The notes below the pieces were generated by a model. The model was not told where the DNA came from. It was given only the letters and a program-made list of their open reading frames with translations, and searched no databases. From Streptomyces cylindrosporus (lineage in GTDB: Bacteria; Actinomycetota; Actinomycetes; Streptomycetales; Streptomycetaceae): 64,000 bases of DNA. Shown here piece by piece: positions 1 through 7,908 of this stretch. Made by a program: the position numbers and the translations under genes. Numbering within the stretch: the stretch's first letter is position 1; every line of letters begins with the position of its first letter. The stretch covers positions 186,001 through 250,000 of the forward strand of contig NZ_JALDAY010000004.1 in the NCBI RefSeq assembly GCF_022698165.1, in the 5' to 3' direction.

Positions 1-214
1 CGAGGACCATGGCGCGTCGGCCGACTTCCCGTGGCCGGAGATCCGCAGCGTCCACTACAAGGCAAGCCCGAACGGCAAGTCCCTGATGATGGCGGTGGTC
101 CTCCCGGACGGCCGCTTCTACGAGTGCGTGGTGGAGGCCAAGCCGAGGGCACAACTGGGGGAGTGGTTCGGGCAGTTGGCGGCTGTGCTGGGCTATTACC
201 GGCCGATGGGCTGA
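1..214 (+). CDS. Hypothetical protein, C-terminal fragment (cut by window edge)
   Basis: An open frame runs from the window edge to TGA at 212-214 and encodes about 70 residues ending in LGYYRPMG. The composition (FPWPEIRSVHYK, VVLPDGRFYECVVEAK) looks like a genuine globular C-terminus with Streptomyces codon usage. The start lies outside the window. I do not recognise the family. Its end overlaps the convergent HTH gene by about 19 bases. Confidence 0.55.
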   Translation, partial: EDHGASADFPWPEIRSVHYKASPNGKSLMMAVVLPDGRFYECVVEAKPRAQLGEWFGQLAAVLGYYRPMG

Positions 215-1065
215 CGAAGCGGGGCTCGGAGATCATCCGTTCGGCAGTCGCGGCAGTGGCCGGGGTGGGGCGCGCGGTAGGCGCGGTCGCAGCCGTTGCA
301 GTTCTGGAGTGGGTGGCGGGTGGTCGGCGGCTCCGAAGGCGGGCGGAACAGGGGGAGTGGTGGCAGGCGGTCGGTCAGGCGGTGGGCCAGGAGGGCGGCC
401 GGGCGGCACAGGGGCTCGGCCGGGAGGTCCGCGGTCAGGGATTCGCGTACGGCTGTGGGTGTTACGTCCCGTTCCAGCCAGGCGGCGACGCCGGGGGCCA
501 GGTGGGCCGCGTCGCGCTCGCTGAGCAGCAGGCGTCGGTCGTGGCGGTGGAGGTCAGCGAGGAGGTCCGTGGCCTGCCGGATGAGGGCGGGGGCGGGGTA
601 CGACGGGCGCGGTACTGGTGGGAGGGCCCGAGGTGGGGACTTCTTCGGCCGGGCGGGCTTGCTGGTGGAGTGGCGTGCGTGGTCGTCCCTGCTGCGGCCC
701 GGCTGGTTGCAGGAGATCGTGCGGGTGACGATGCGGCCTCCGTGGATGCGTTCGCGTTCGCGGCGGAGGTAGCCGTGGGTTTCGAGTTCGCGCAGGGCGG
801 CGGCGATGCGGTCACGGCCTTCGGGGAAGCGGTCGGCCAGGGTTTTGATGTCGACGCGGACGCCCTGGGGGAGGGACTGGATGTAGACGGCCAGTCCGAT
901 GGCGAGGCCGGAGAGTGAGGGGTGTTGGGCGAGGTGGTTGCCGATGATCGTGAATCGGGTGGTGTGGCGGGTGTGGTCGTGGATGAGACCGCCCGCGTGA
1001 GGGTGGTTTTCGCCCGGGATACGGGACTGGGCGCGCGAGGGCGCGCTAGGGTTTTGGGTGTCCAT
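196..1065 (-). CDS. Helix-turn-helix protein with C-terminal zinc-knuckle motif
   Basis: This 289-residue protein is a likely DNA-binding regulator of a type frequent in Streptomyces. Residues around 40-110 form a winged-helix-like segment (DIKTLADRFPEGRDRIAAALRELETHGYLRR) introduced by a conserved HPHAGGLIHDHTRHTTRF block. The middle is basic and proline-rich. The C-terminus has a CNGCDRAYRAPHPGHCRDC pattern (CxxC-x11-CxxC) that could bind zinc. The frame stays open upstream to 1296, but I chose ATG 1065 (MDTQNPSAPS) because family members begin close to that block and an AGGAAG lies upstream. The target is unknown. The 227 bases between this gene and the ATPase gene upstream hold no evident gene. 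Confidence 0.75.
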   Translation of the reverse strand: MDTQNPSAPSRAQSRIPGENHPHAGGLIHDHTRHTTRFTIIGNHLAQHPSLSGLAIGLAVYIQSLPQGVRVDIKTLADRFPEGRDRIAAALRELETHGYLRRERERIHGGRIVTRTISCNQPGRSRDDHARHSTSKPARPKKSPPRALPPVPRPSYPAPALIRQATDLLADLHRHDRRLLLSERDAAHLAPGVAAWLERDVTPTAVRESLTADLPAEPLCRPAALLAHRLTDRLPPLPLFRPPSEPPTTRHPLQNCNGCDRAYRAPHPGHCRDCRTDDLRAPLRQPIGR

Positions 1066-1292
1066 CGGGAAGGGCTGTCTTCCTAGGTGGTCAGGCCCTC
1101 GCATTGGGATGCCAGTCCCGGCGAGGGCCGTCGTATGTCTGCGGTTGTGTTGCGGCGAGCGTAGAGCAAGCAACCGGGCCGAAATCCAGCTGAGTTGGTG
1201 ATGTTCACTCGCGCGGGTGAGCGTCGTGCGCCGGCCTGACCAGCGGATCGGCGGATCGGCGGAGGGAGGGGGTGGGCTTGGTTGGGGTCCTT

Positions 1293-1775
1293 TCATCCAT
1301 TCGTTCCTTGGGAAAGACCGCCCGCCTCACCGCAGCGCGGCCCCACCGGAGCACAGGCCCCCGCACTCCGGTCGAGACGGACCTCGGCCCACACCGTCTT
1401 GCGCGGCGGCGCGCCCGCCGAGACCCCCCACTTGTCGGCGAGCGCGTCCACGAGCAGCAGCCCCCGCCCCGACTCGGCGTCGGCGGCCGGGTGTTGGACG
1501 ACGCGAGGAACACGGTCACCCCGCGTGTCCGTCACCTCGATCCGCAGGGTGTCCCCGACGACGTACAGCAACAGCCCGAAATCCCGCCCGGGCACCCGCC
1601 CGTGCGTGGCCGCGTTCGCCGCGAGCTCGGCGACGATGTGCGCGGCCGGGTCCAATGGCACGCCCCAGTCCCGCAGTTGCTCGGTCGCGAGCAGACGGGC
1701 GAGGCGGGCTCCGCGTGGCGTGGGGGAGAGGCGCGCGCTGTAGTTCCGTACAGGGGCGGCGATTTCTTGATTCAC
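1293..1775 (-). CDS. ATP-binding protein, anti-sigma/HATPase type
   Basis: A 160-residue GHKL-fold ATP-binding protein of the RsbW/SpoIIAB-like family. The N-box is visible as ELAANAATHG (about residues 49-58), and the G-box region as VTDTRGDRVPRVVQHPAADAESGRGLLL. Such proteins bind and inhibit sigma factors or act as small serine kinases. The start is GTG 1773-1775, with only a weak ribosome site. It is divergent from the XRE-DUF5753/DUF397 pair at 1930, an arrangement typical of the whiJ/abaA-like developmental loci of Streptomyces, so the three probably work together. Its actual partner cannot be read from sequence. Confidence 0.85.
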   Translation of the reverse strand: MNQEIAAPVRNYSARLSPTPRGARLARLLATEQLRDWGVPLDPAAHIVAELAANAATHGRVPGRDFGLLLYVVGDTLRIEVTDTRGDRVPRVVQHPAADAESGRGLLLVDALADKWGVSAGAPPRKTVWAEVRLDRSAGACAPVGPRCGEAGGLSQGTNG

Positions 1776-1929
1776 GTCACTCAGCGTGGCGACGTACGCC
1801 TACCTTGAACAGTGACGACGCCGTTGCGTACGGTCACTGTCCGGACGTTGTCCGGTGGTGTCGAGCTGGTCCGGAGCCGCCGTACGGGTAGGGCCGTCGT
1901 GATGCGTTGGTACGGCGGAGGGGTGCGGG

Positions 1930-2805
1930 ATGTCGGTGGAGGCGGACGCGGTACGGCTCAGGACCGAGGCGGACGAGCCGGGTTGGGAGGTGGACCCGGA
2001 CGACGAGTGGGGCGTCGCGGTGATCGCCACGGTGGGGCGGCAGTTGAAGCTACGGCGGGAGGCGGCGGGGATGCGGGCGCCGGAGTTCGGGGCGGCGGTC
2101 GGGTACGGCGAGGACATGGTCTACAAGATCGAGGGCGGGAAGCGGATCCCTCGGCAGGAGTATCTGGACAGGGCCGACGAGGTGTTGGGGGCCGAGGGGC
2201 TCATCTCGGCCATGTGGGAGGACGTCAAGAAGGTCCGGTATCCGAAGAAGGTGCGGGCGCTGGCGAAAATGGAGGCCAAGGCGGTCGAGATCGGGGTGTA
2301 CGAGTGCAGCAACATCCACGGGCTGCTCCAGACACCCGAGTACGCGCGCGCCTTGCTGGAGTCATGGCAACCCGCCTATTCGCAGGAGGACCTGGAACGG
2401 GCGCTGGCCGCACGCATCGCCCGGCAGACCATCTTCGAACGGTCGCCCGCGCCTTCCCTGGGCTTCGTGCTGGAAGAGGCGACGCTGCACCGCAACGTCG
2501 GAGGCACAATGGTTCGGCGACAGCAGTTCGAACGTCTGCTGGAGGTGGGGCGGTTGCCTGGTGTCACGCTTCAGGTGATGCCGATGGACAGCTTGCCGCA
2601 TCCCGGCATGAGCGGCAGGGTCGAGTTGCTGAAGTTCGAGGACGGCACGGCTGTCGGGCGCGCCGACGGCGCCTTCAACGGCCGCCCGGTCTCGGATCCG
2701 AGGGAGCTGCGCATCCTTGAGCTGCGGTATGGCACCATCCGGGCCGAGGCTCTTCGGCCGAGGGAGTCGCTGGCCCTCATCGAGCAACTGCTGGGAGAAA
2801 CATGA
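1930..2805 (+). CDS. XRE-family regulator with DUF5753 domain (WhiJ/AbaA-like)
   Basis: A 291-residue cytoplasmic regulator. A helix-turn-helix occupies about residues 35-90 (GRQLKLRREAAGMRAPEFGAAVGYGEDMVYKIEGGKRIPRQEYL). It is followed by the DUF5753 domain (ECSNIHGLLQTPEYARALLES; later LQVMPMDSLPHPGMSGRVELLKF). In Streptomyces these proteins pair with DUF397 proteins and influence development and antibiotic production. The stop overlaps the start of the DUF397 gene by 4 bases (ATGA), indicating translational coupling. It is divergent from the HATPase gene. Confidence 0.92.
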   Translation: MSVEADAVRLRTEADEPGWEVDPDDEWGVAVIATVGRQLKLRREAAGMRAPEFGAAVGYGEDMVYKIEGGKRIPRQEYLDRADEVLGAEGLISAMWEDVKKVRYPKKVRALAKMEAKAVEIGVYECSNIHGLLQTPEYARALLESWQPAYSQEDLERALAARIARQTIFERSPAPSLGFVLEEATLHRNVGGTMVRRQQFERLLEVGRLPGVTLQVMPMDSLPHPGMSGRVELLKFEDGTAVGRADGAFNGRPVSDPRELRILELRYGTIRAEALRPRESLALIEQLLGET

Positions 2806-3014
2806 TCCGCAAGTCCACCGCCGGTGACGCCTCCGAACTGGCGTGGTTCAAGAGCAGCTACAGCAGTGGCCCCGACGGAGACTCCTGCGTCGAGATCGCG
2901 ATAGCCCCCCACACGATCCACATCCGCGACTCCAAGCACACCGAAGCCGGCCCCCGCCTCACCGTCACCCCCACCGCCTGGACGGCTTTCCTCCCGTACA
3001 CCTCGGCGGATTGA
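2802..3014 (+). CDS. DUF397 domain protein
   Basis: A 70-residue protein that is a full-length DUF397 domain: WFKSSYSSGPDGDSCVEIA, then IHIRDSKHTEAGPRLTVTP and AWTAFL. DUF397 proteins accompany DUF5753 HTH regulators, here through an ATGA overlap with the gene upstream. They are thought to act as the antagonist or co-regulator of the HTH partner. The next gene begins only two bases after its stop, so the transcript likely continues. Confidence 0.92.
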   Translation: MIRKSTAGDASELAWFKSSYSSGPDGDSCVEIAIAPHTIHIRDSKHTEAGPRLTVTPTAWTAFLPYTSAD

Positions 3015-3015
3015 G

Positions 3016-3474
3016 TTGGCGAAGCCGAATCTGGTCAGGATCCCGGGAGACAAGGACTCCCTTGCCGAAGGGATTCTCCGGAGAACGGAAGGCGGCATCG
3101 ATCAGGGGCTCCTCGCGTCTCTGACTGATGGTGACCGTCGCGCACTGGGACGCTACGGCGTCAGGATGGCGTCCGTCGCGCTCCGGCACAGCTCTTCAGC
3201 CGAGCTGGAGACGGCGCTGTTGGCATACGGGATGAGCGGGGCTGGGCAAGAGGACGCCCGCGACATGATGGTCGGGATGAGTCTTCATCATGTGGTGGCC
3301 CAGTTGATCGGATTGCATCCGGGGCCGCTCTTCATCCAGATTGCGGATCGGCTCCCTGGCGGTGCCGCGGCAAACGCCATGAGGCAGTTCGCAGTTCGGG
3401 AAGACGTGAGTCTGACGGCGTTCGGGTGGAAGCTGGTCGATACGCCGGACGGCCCTGACTTCTGTCCGGTCTGA
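3016..3474 (+). CDS. Conserved hypothetical protein
   Basis: A 152-residue protein, mostly helical by composition, with no signal peptide and no motif I can name (blocks LADGDRRALGRYGVRMASVALRHSS-like near residue 40 and HHVVAQLIGLHPGPLFIQIADRL near 95). The TTG start at 3016 lies two bases after the DUF397 stop and a GGCGGA precedes it, so it is probably translated from the same message. The next gene starts four bases after its stop. Function unknown; it may belong functionally to the regulatory cluster or to the DUF3710 gene. Confidence 0.7.
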   Translation: MAKPNLVRIPGDKDSLAEGILRRTEGGIDQGLLASLTDGDRRALGRYGVRMASVALRHSSSAELETALLAYGMSGAGQEDARDMMVGMSLHHVVAQLIGLHPGPLFIQIADRLPGGAAANAMRQFAVREDVSLTAFGWKLVDTPDGPDFCPV

Positions 3475-3477
3475 GAC

Positions 3478-4446
3478 ATGAACGACATCCAGGCACGCAC
3501 TAGGGCGATCCTCGACCAATACGAAAGGGACGGGGCCCTTTCCGCTCAGAGCGTGGACTTGGCGATGTTCGGGGTCTGGGATCAGGTGACGCCGGGGGCG
3601 CTCATCCTGGGTGCCGCTGCGCTCATCGATACCGAGGACCCCACGCTTGCCCAGGAGGCCGACCGCACCGGTGGAGAGGTGTTGGCCGCGTTCATGCGCG
3701 GCGGACTTGAGGGCCTCGCCCTCACGGATCAAGGCGCGGAGTTCGGCTGGGACGATGTGGTGGCCCTGGTCCAGGCGTACCTGCGCCGCTCTGGCACGCC
3801 TCCCGATGCCCTGGACCGGCTGCTGACCGAGGCCGAATCCCTGTGGACTGAGATCGTGCAGTCCGGCGAGGTGACCCGGCCACGTGTCAGGAACGGCGAG
3901 TTCGGCCCATGGGACGCAACCGAGGACCCCTTGCCTCCGGGTACGGAGCGGATCGACTACGGCGTCCTGAAAGTGCCGCAGCTCGTTGGCGCCGAAATGC
4001 GTCCGTTGCGCGAGGGCGGTCGTCAGGTCGGGGTGATCGTCGGCTTCGCCGGCCACGACCTGTGGTTGCAGGTCTTTCGCGCGCCCCAGGGACCGGTCTG
4101 GGACGACGTACGTCCGCGGCTTGAAGGGGCGGTGCTGGCGAGAGGCGGCACAGTGACCGCCGACCAGAGCACCCTTGGCGCGGAGCTACGTGCGCGGATA
4201 CCTGTCACGCACGATGACGGGCACCAGGAACTGTTGCCCACCCGGTTTCTTGGCTGCGACGGTCCGGGCTGGCTGCTGCGCGGTCTCTTCCGCGGACCGG
4301 ACGCGCTGGCAGAGGTGGTGGACCCGCGGGCCCATCATCTCTTCACGCAGACCGTCGTCGCCCTTCCTCCTGCCGCTCAGGACGACGGCGAGGAAGGCAC
4401 CGCGGTGGAGGTGACTGTGGCGGAGGTGACTGTCGCGGAGGGCTGA
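3478..4446 (+). CDS. DUF3710 domain protein with N-terminal extension
   Basis: A 322-residue protein. Residues about 155-285 match my recollection of DUF3710: RIDYGVLKVPQ, then LWLQVFRAPQGPVWDDVR, GTELRARIPV-like GAELRARIPV, and RFLGCDGPGWLLRGLFRG. The N-terminal 150 residues are a helical domain I cannot assign. The C-terminus ends in two copies of EVTVA encoded by a 15-base direct duplication (4408-4422, 4423-4437). It closes the unit begun at 1930. DUF3710 is usually found beside dut or OB-fold genes in actinobacteria; here it sits with a regulator, so this is probably a paralog. Confidence 0.75.
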   Translation: MNDIQARTRAILDQYERDGALSAQSVDLAMFGVWDQVTPGALILGAAALIDTEDPTLAQEADRTGGEVLAAFMRGGLEGLALTDQGAEFGWDDVVALVQAYLRRSGTPPDALDRLLTEAESLWTEIVQSGEVTRPRVRNGEFGPWDATEDPLPPGTERIDYGVLKVPQLVGAEMRPLREGGRQVGVIVGFAGHDLWLQVFRAPQGPVWDDVRPRLEGAVLARGGTVTADQSTLGAELRARIPVTHDDGHQELLPTRFLGCDGPGWLLRGLFRGPDALAEVVDPRAHHLFTQTVVALPPAAQDDGEEGTAVEVTVAEVTVAEG

Positions 4447-4485
4447 ACGCCGGTTCCGTCGGAACACCGTCCGGTATCGGACGCC

Positions 4486-4520
4486 GAAGCCCCCGGTTGT
4501 GCAGCACAACCGAGGGCTTC
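4486..4520. terminator. Bidirectional hairpin terminator
   Basis: Inverted repeat with 16-base arms (4486-4501 and 4505-4520) that pair with one mismatch around a 3-base loop. It lies between two convergent genes, the DUF3710 gene and terD, just after both stops, so it can end transcription from either side. There is no strong U-tract, which is usual in Streptomyces. Confidence 0.8.
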
Positions 4521-4543
4521 CGCTCAGCTCAGCGCAGCGCGTG

Positions 4544-5119
4544 TCAGACGTTCACGCCGAAGTCCTGGGCGATGCCCACCAGGCCCGACGCGTAGCCCTG
4601 GCCGACCGCGCGGAACTTCCACTCCGCGCCGTTGCGGTAGAGCTCGCCGAAGACCATCGCCGTCTCCGTCGCCGCGTCCTCGGAGAGGTCGTAGCGGGCG
4701 ATCTCCGCGCCGCCCGCCTGGTTGACGATGCGGATGTAGGCGTTGCGGACCTGGCCGAAGTTCTGCGAGCGGTTCTCCGCGTCGTAGATCGAGACCGGGA
4801 AGACGATCTTGTCGATGTCGGCCGGGAGGGCCGCCAGGTTGACGTTGATCGCCTCGTCGTCGCCCGCGCCCTCGCCCGTGCGGTTGTCGCCGGTGTGGAC
4901 GATCGAGTTGTCCGGGGTGTTCTTGTTGTTGAAGAAGACGAAGTGGGCGTCCGAGTAGACCTTGCCCTGACCGTTCACCGCGATCGCCGAGGCGTCGAGG
5001 TCGAAGTCCGTGCCGGTGGTGGTGCGGACGTCCCAGCCCAGGCCCACGGTGACGGCGGTCAGGCCCGGAGCCTCCTTGGTGAGCGAGACGTTGCCACCCT
5101 TGGACAGGCTTACAGCCAT
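4544..5119 (-). CDS. terD: TerD-family calcium-binding stress protein
   Basis: A 191-residue protein, the normal TerD length, beginning [20 protein letters not shown]. Conserved TerD blocks are [23 protein letters not shown] and [17 protein letters not shown] (acidic calcium-binding loops), then [19 protein letters not shown]. TerD proteins are cytoplasmic Ca2+-binding stress proteins linked to tellurite and phage resistance and, in Streptomyces, to development. An AAGGACT ribosome site lies 7 bases before ATG. It is monocistronic between the terminator at 4486-4520 and a divergent rescue-factor gene. Several paralogs are common per genome, so the symbol denotes the family. Confidence 0.95.
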   Translation of the reverse strand: MAVSLSKGGNVSLTKEAPGLTAVTVGLGWDVRTTTGTDFDLDASAIAVNGQGKVYSDAHFVFFNNKNTPDNSIVHTGDNRTGEGAGDDEAINVNLAALPADIDKIVFPVSIYDAENRSQNFGQVRNAYIRIVNQAGGAEIARYDLSEDAATETAMVFGELYRNGAEWKFRAVGQGYASGLVGIAQDFGVNV

Positions 5120-5326
5120 GGTTGGGAGTCCTTTCCCTCGTTTGCGTACGGCGGTGCAGCCGGTACGGGTCGTACGGGCATGAAGCTACAGCTACCCGTA
5201 TGAACGCCGAGAGGGGTACCGAAGGTTCCAGCTCTCTTTACTTTCTTTACCGAACAGTGGGTGAACGCCCGGAGGGCCCGGAGGGTAGCGATATTGGGGT
5301 GACGTGTGCCGGTCAGGCGGGTCACC

Positions 5327-5767
5327 ATGGACGACATGTCCGGTCCCTACCTCATCCGCGGCTCCGTCTCCCTCCCCGAGGCCGAGCTCATGTGGCGTTT
5401 CTCGCGGTCCTCGGGGCCGGGCGGGCAGCACGTCAACACCAGCGACTCCCAGGTGGAGCTCCGCTTCGACCTGGCGAAGACCGAGGCGCTGCCCGAGGTG
5501 TGGAAGGCGCGGGCGCTGGAGCGGCTGGCGGGGCGGCTCGTCGACGGCGGGGTGGTCGTCGTACGGGCGTCCGAGCACCGGTCCCAGTGGCGCAACCGCG
5601 AGACCGCCGCCGTGCGCCTCGCGGCGCTGCTCGCCGAGGCCAGCGCGCCGCCGCCGAAGCCGCGCCGGCCCACTCGGATTCCGCGGGGGATCAACGAGCG
5701 GCGGCTGCGGGAGAAGAAGCAGCGGTCCGACACCAAGCGGGGGCGGTCGGGGCGGGACTGGGGATAA
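5327..5767 (+). CDS. arfB: ArfB-type peptidyl-tRNA hydrolase (ribosome rescue)
   Basis: A 146-residue relative of class-I release factors that lacks codon-recognition domains. The catalytic GGQ is at residues 32-34 (SSGPGGQHVN), followed by the usual VELRFDL strand. The C-terminal tail is strongly basic (RRLREKKQRSDTKRGRSGRD), as required for insertion into the empty mRNA channel of stalled ribosomes. Known family role: hydrolysis of peptidyl-tRNA on non-stop ribosomes. ATG 5327 follows AGGCGG by a good distance. An in-frame GTG at 5306 would add seven residues. Confidence 0.9.
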   Translation: MDDMSGPYLIRGSVSLPEAELMWRFSRSSGPGGQHVNTSDSQVELRFDLAKTEALPEVWKARALERLAGRLVDGGVVVVRASEHRSQWRNRETAAVRLAALLAEASAPPPKPRRPTRIPRGINERRLREKKQRSDTKRGRSGRDWG

Positions 5768-5790
5768 GCCCCGGGCCGGCCCAGGGCCAG

Positions 5791-5822
5791 GTGTCGTAGA
5801 ACGTCCGTGTCGTAGAACGTCC
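5791..5822. repeat. Perfect 16-base tandem duplication upstream of the sigma-factor promoter
   Basis: GTGTCGTAGAACGTCC occurs twice back to back (5791-5806 and 5807-5822), ending two bases before the -35 element of the predicted ECF41 promoter. It may be a neutral slippage product or a doubled binding site. Confidence 0.9.
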
Positions 5823-5824
5823 TT

Positions 5825-5851
5825 TGTCACATCGGGTGCGTCCGATCCGTC
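5825..5851 (+). promoter_or_regulatory. ECF41-type promoter of the sigma-factor gene
   Basis: TGTCACA at 5825-5831, exactly 16 bases, then CGTC at 5848-5851. This is, as I recall, the published consensus for ECF41 sigma factors (TGTCACA-N16-CGTC). It lies 40 bases upstream of the ECF41-like gene at 5892, which predicts direct autoregulation. Confidence 0.85.
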
Positions 5852-5891
5852 ATGTCGGCGACGGCGGATTGGTACCCGAGGAGCTGTGACA

Positions 5892-6803
5892 ATGAATGAG
5901 AACGCATTTCCCGGTCGAGAGGGATCGGATCGAGAAGGGGCCGAAAAGGAATTCCTTGCGCGGCGATTTGAATCCCACCGGTCTCATCTGCGGGCCGTCG
6001 CCTACCGAATGCTCGGTTCGTCCGCCGAGGCCGACGACGCCGTGCAGGAGGCGTGGTTCCGGCTGAGCCGGAGTGACACGCGGGAGGTGGAGAACCTCGG
6101 CGGGTGGCTCACGACCGTGGTCGGGCGGGTGTGCCTGGACATGCTGCGGTCGCGGAAGTCGCGGGCGGAGCTGCCGCTGGAGCCGATGGAGACGCACGCG
6201 CGCGTGGCGGGCGCGGGCGCCCCCGGCGCCGATCCCGAGCAGGACGCGCTGCTCGCCGACTCGGTCGGGGTGGCGCTGCTCGTCGTACTGGAGACGCTGT
6301 CGCCGCCGGAGCGGCTCGCGTTCGTGCTGCACGATCTGTTCGCGGTGCCGTACGAGGAGGTCGGGGACATCGTGGGGCGCAGTCCGGTGGCGGCGCGGCA
6401 GTTGGCCAGCCGGGCGCGGCGGCGGGTGCAGGGGGCCGAGGTGCACGATGCCGATCTGGTGCGGCAGCGGGAGGTCGTGGACGCCTTCCTCGCGGCCGCG
6501 CGGGAGGGCGACTTCGACGCCCTGGTCGAACTGCTGGACCCGGATGTCGTCGCGCGTACCGAGGTCGGCGTGACCACGGGCGCGGCTGCGGTCGCCAAGG
6601 GAGCGTCGAGTTTCCGCCACTTCGCGGCGGTGGCCCGCCCGGCCCTGGTCAACGGCCACACCGCCCTCGCCGTCTTCATCGAGAACCGCCTGGACCGGAC
6701 GCTGACCTTCACGTTCGTACGAAACCGCATCGCCGTCATCGACATCGTCACGGACGCCGCGCGGGTCGCGGAACTCGATGTCAGCCTGGTCGATGCCGGT
6801 TAG
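5892..6803 (+). CDS. ECF41-like RNA polymerase sigma factor with C-terminal SnoaL-like domain
   Basis: A 303-residue sigma factor. Region 2 covers about residues 20-90 (FESHRSHLRAVAYRMLGSSAEADDAVQEAWFRL, then WLTTVVGRVCLDMLRSRK). Region 4 covers about 125-185 (LSPPERLAFVLHDLFAVPYEEVGDIVGRSPVAARQLASRARRRV). Residues about 195-303 form a SnoaL_2-like domain (VVDAFLAAAREGDFDALVELLDPDVV) that in ECF41 factors modulates activity in place of a separate anti-sigma factor. The usual ECF41 signatures are degraded: WLPEP appears as LPLEP, and the terminal NPDK is replaced by VTDAARVAEL. GAGGAG lies 8 bases before ATG 5892. A consensus ECF41 promoter precedes it. No carboxymuconolactone-decarboxylase partner is adjacent. 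Confidence 0.9.
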   Translation: MNENAFPGREGSDREGAEKEFLARRFESHRSHLRAVAYRMLGSSAEADDAVQEAWFRLSRSDTREVENLGGWLTTVVGRVCLDMLRSRKSRAELPLEPMETHARVAGAGAPGADPEQDALLADSVGVALLVVLETLSPPERLAFVLHDLFAVPYEEVGDIVGRSPVAARQLASRARRRVQGAEVHDADLVRQREVVDAFLAAAREGDFDALVELLDPDVVARTEVGVTTGAAAVAKGASSFRHFAAVARPALVNGHTALAVFIENRLDRTLTFTFVRNRIAVIDIVTDAARVAELDVSLVDAG

Positions 6804-7306
6804 CGCAGGTCCAGTACGCCGACCGTCTGGCCGCCGCTGGTCTCCCCGGTCGTACGGAAACCGAGGCCCAGGTAGAAGCCCTCGGGGCCGTCCGGGCCGG
6901 GGTGCCATGTGACATAGCACTGCTCGCCGCCCCGGCGGCGGATCTCGGCCGCCACCGACTCCACGGCGAACCGGCCGTACCCGCGCCCCTGCTCCTCCGC
7001 GGCGATGTTCAGCCGCCACAGGCCGGACCGGAAGAGGCTGCCGTCGCCCCGCCAGTCGATGTCCAGGAAGGCCATCAGGAAGCCGACGGGACGGTCGCCG
7101 TCGAGGATCAGGCGAGGCCAGGCGACGCCTGGGTGGACGTATGCCTCGGCGAGGGACTGCATGACGGGGGAGACGGCGACTTCCTGCTTCGGGCGCACCT
7201 TAATGCTGGTGGTGGCCTCGAAGTTCCCGGGTGTGATCTCTTCGAGGCGGAGTACGGGATTCGAGGTCACTCGGGGACCGTATGCCGGACGATCACCGTC
7301 GGCCAT
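6800..7306 (-). CDS. GNAT-family N-acetyltransferase
   Basis: A 168-residue acetyl-CoA-dependent acetyltransferase. The acetyl-CoA loop is NIAAEEQGRGYGRFAVESV (Q/RxxGxG/A motif), and the C-terminal part YLGLGFRTTGE is the usual GNAT motif B region. The block PVGFLMAFLDIDWRGDGSLFRSGLWRL resembles spermidine/diamine acetyltransferases, but I would not name a substrate. ATG 7306 was chosen. A TTG at 7327 overlaps the stop of the upstream flavin reductase gene (TTGA) and could serve as a coupled start. Its stop overlaps the convergent sigma gene by four bases. Confidence 0.85.
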   Translation of the reverse strand: MADGDRPAYGPRVTSNPVLRLEEITPGNFEATTSIKVRPKQEVAVSPVMQSLAEAYVHPGVAWPRLILDGDRPVGFLMAFLDIDWRGDGSLFRSGLWRLNIAAEEQGRGYGRFAVESVAAEIRRRGGEQCYVTWHPGPDGPEGFYLGLGFRTTGETSGGQTVGVLDLR

Positions 7307-7323
7307 GGAATTACTGGGCCGCC

Positions 7324-7908
7324 TCAACCCAACTGCCGATACCGCCCCCGAAAATAAGCCAGCGGCCCCCCGTCCGCGCTAGGTACGTCCGCTGTCAGGA
7401 CGTGGCCGATCACCAGGGTGTGGTCGCCGGCGATCACCCGTTGCTCGGTGCGGCACTCCAGGGTGGCCAGGGCGCCGCCCACCAGGGGGGCGCCGGTCGC
7501 CTTGCCGCGGACGTACGGGATGTCCTCGAACAGCAGGCGGTCGCTGATGCGGCCCTTCATCGCGAAGCGGCCCGCGATGTGGCGTTGGCTTTCGGACAGG
7601 ACCGAGACCGCCCACAGGGGCTGTTCGTCGAGGAGGTCGTCCATGCGGGAGCCGTTGCGGAGGCTGACCAGGACCAGGGGAGGGTCCAGGGAGACGGACA
7701 TGAAGGCCGTCGCCGTCATGCCGACGTCCTCGCCGGCCGGCGCCGACGCGTCGTCGGGGTCCAGCGGCGGCTCCTGCGCGGTCACCAGGACCACGCCCGC
7801 GGCCAGCCGGGACATGGCGGCGCGGAACTCGTCGTTGCTCACACCGACAGCATGCCCGGAGGCGGGCGCGGGAATGATCGGGGCCGTGGTGGAGGGAGTG
7901 TTCAGCAC
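7324..7908 (-). CDS. Flavin reductase family protein (FMN-binding split barrel)
   Basis: A 194-residue protein. Typical flavin reductase blocks: FRAAMSRLAAGVVLVTA, VGMTATAFMSVSLDPPLVLVSL, FAVSVL-like WAVSVLSESQRHIAGRFA, and GDHTLVIGHVL near the end. Members reduce FMN/FAD with NAD(P)H to feed two-component monooxygenases. No monooxygenase partner is adjacent. It starts at GTG 7908, or possibly GTG 7842 (VSNDEFR) since the first 22 residues are low-complexity; neither has a clear ribosome site. It forms an operon with the GNAT gene downstream. Confidence 0.88.
   Translation of the reverse strand: MLNTPSTTAPIIPAPASGHAVGVSNDEFRAAMSRLAAGVVLVTAQEPPLDPDDASAPAGEDVGMTATAFMSVSLDPPLVLVSLRNGSRMDDLLDEQPLWAVSVLSESQRHIAGRFAMKGRISDRLLFEDIPYVRGKATGAPLVGGALATLECRTEQRVIAGDHTLVIGHVLTADVPSADGGPLAYFRGRYRQLG

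Noticed and set aside
5304..5891. Upstream extension of the ECF sigma-factor frame
   Set aside because: This part is an out-of-frame reading of arfB and crosses the predicted ECF41 promoter. GAGGAG and the conserved region 2 fix the start at 5892.
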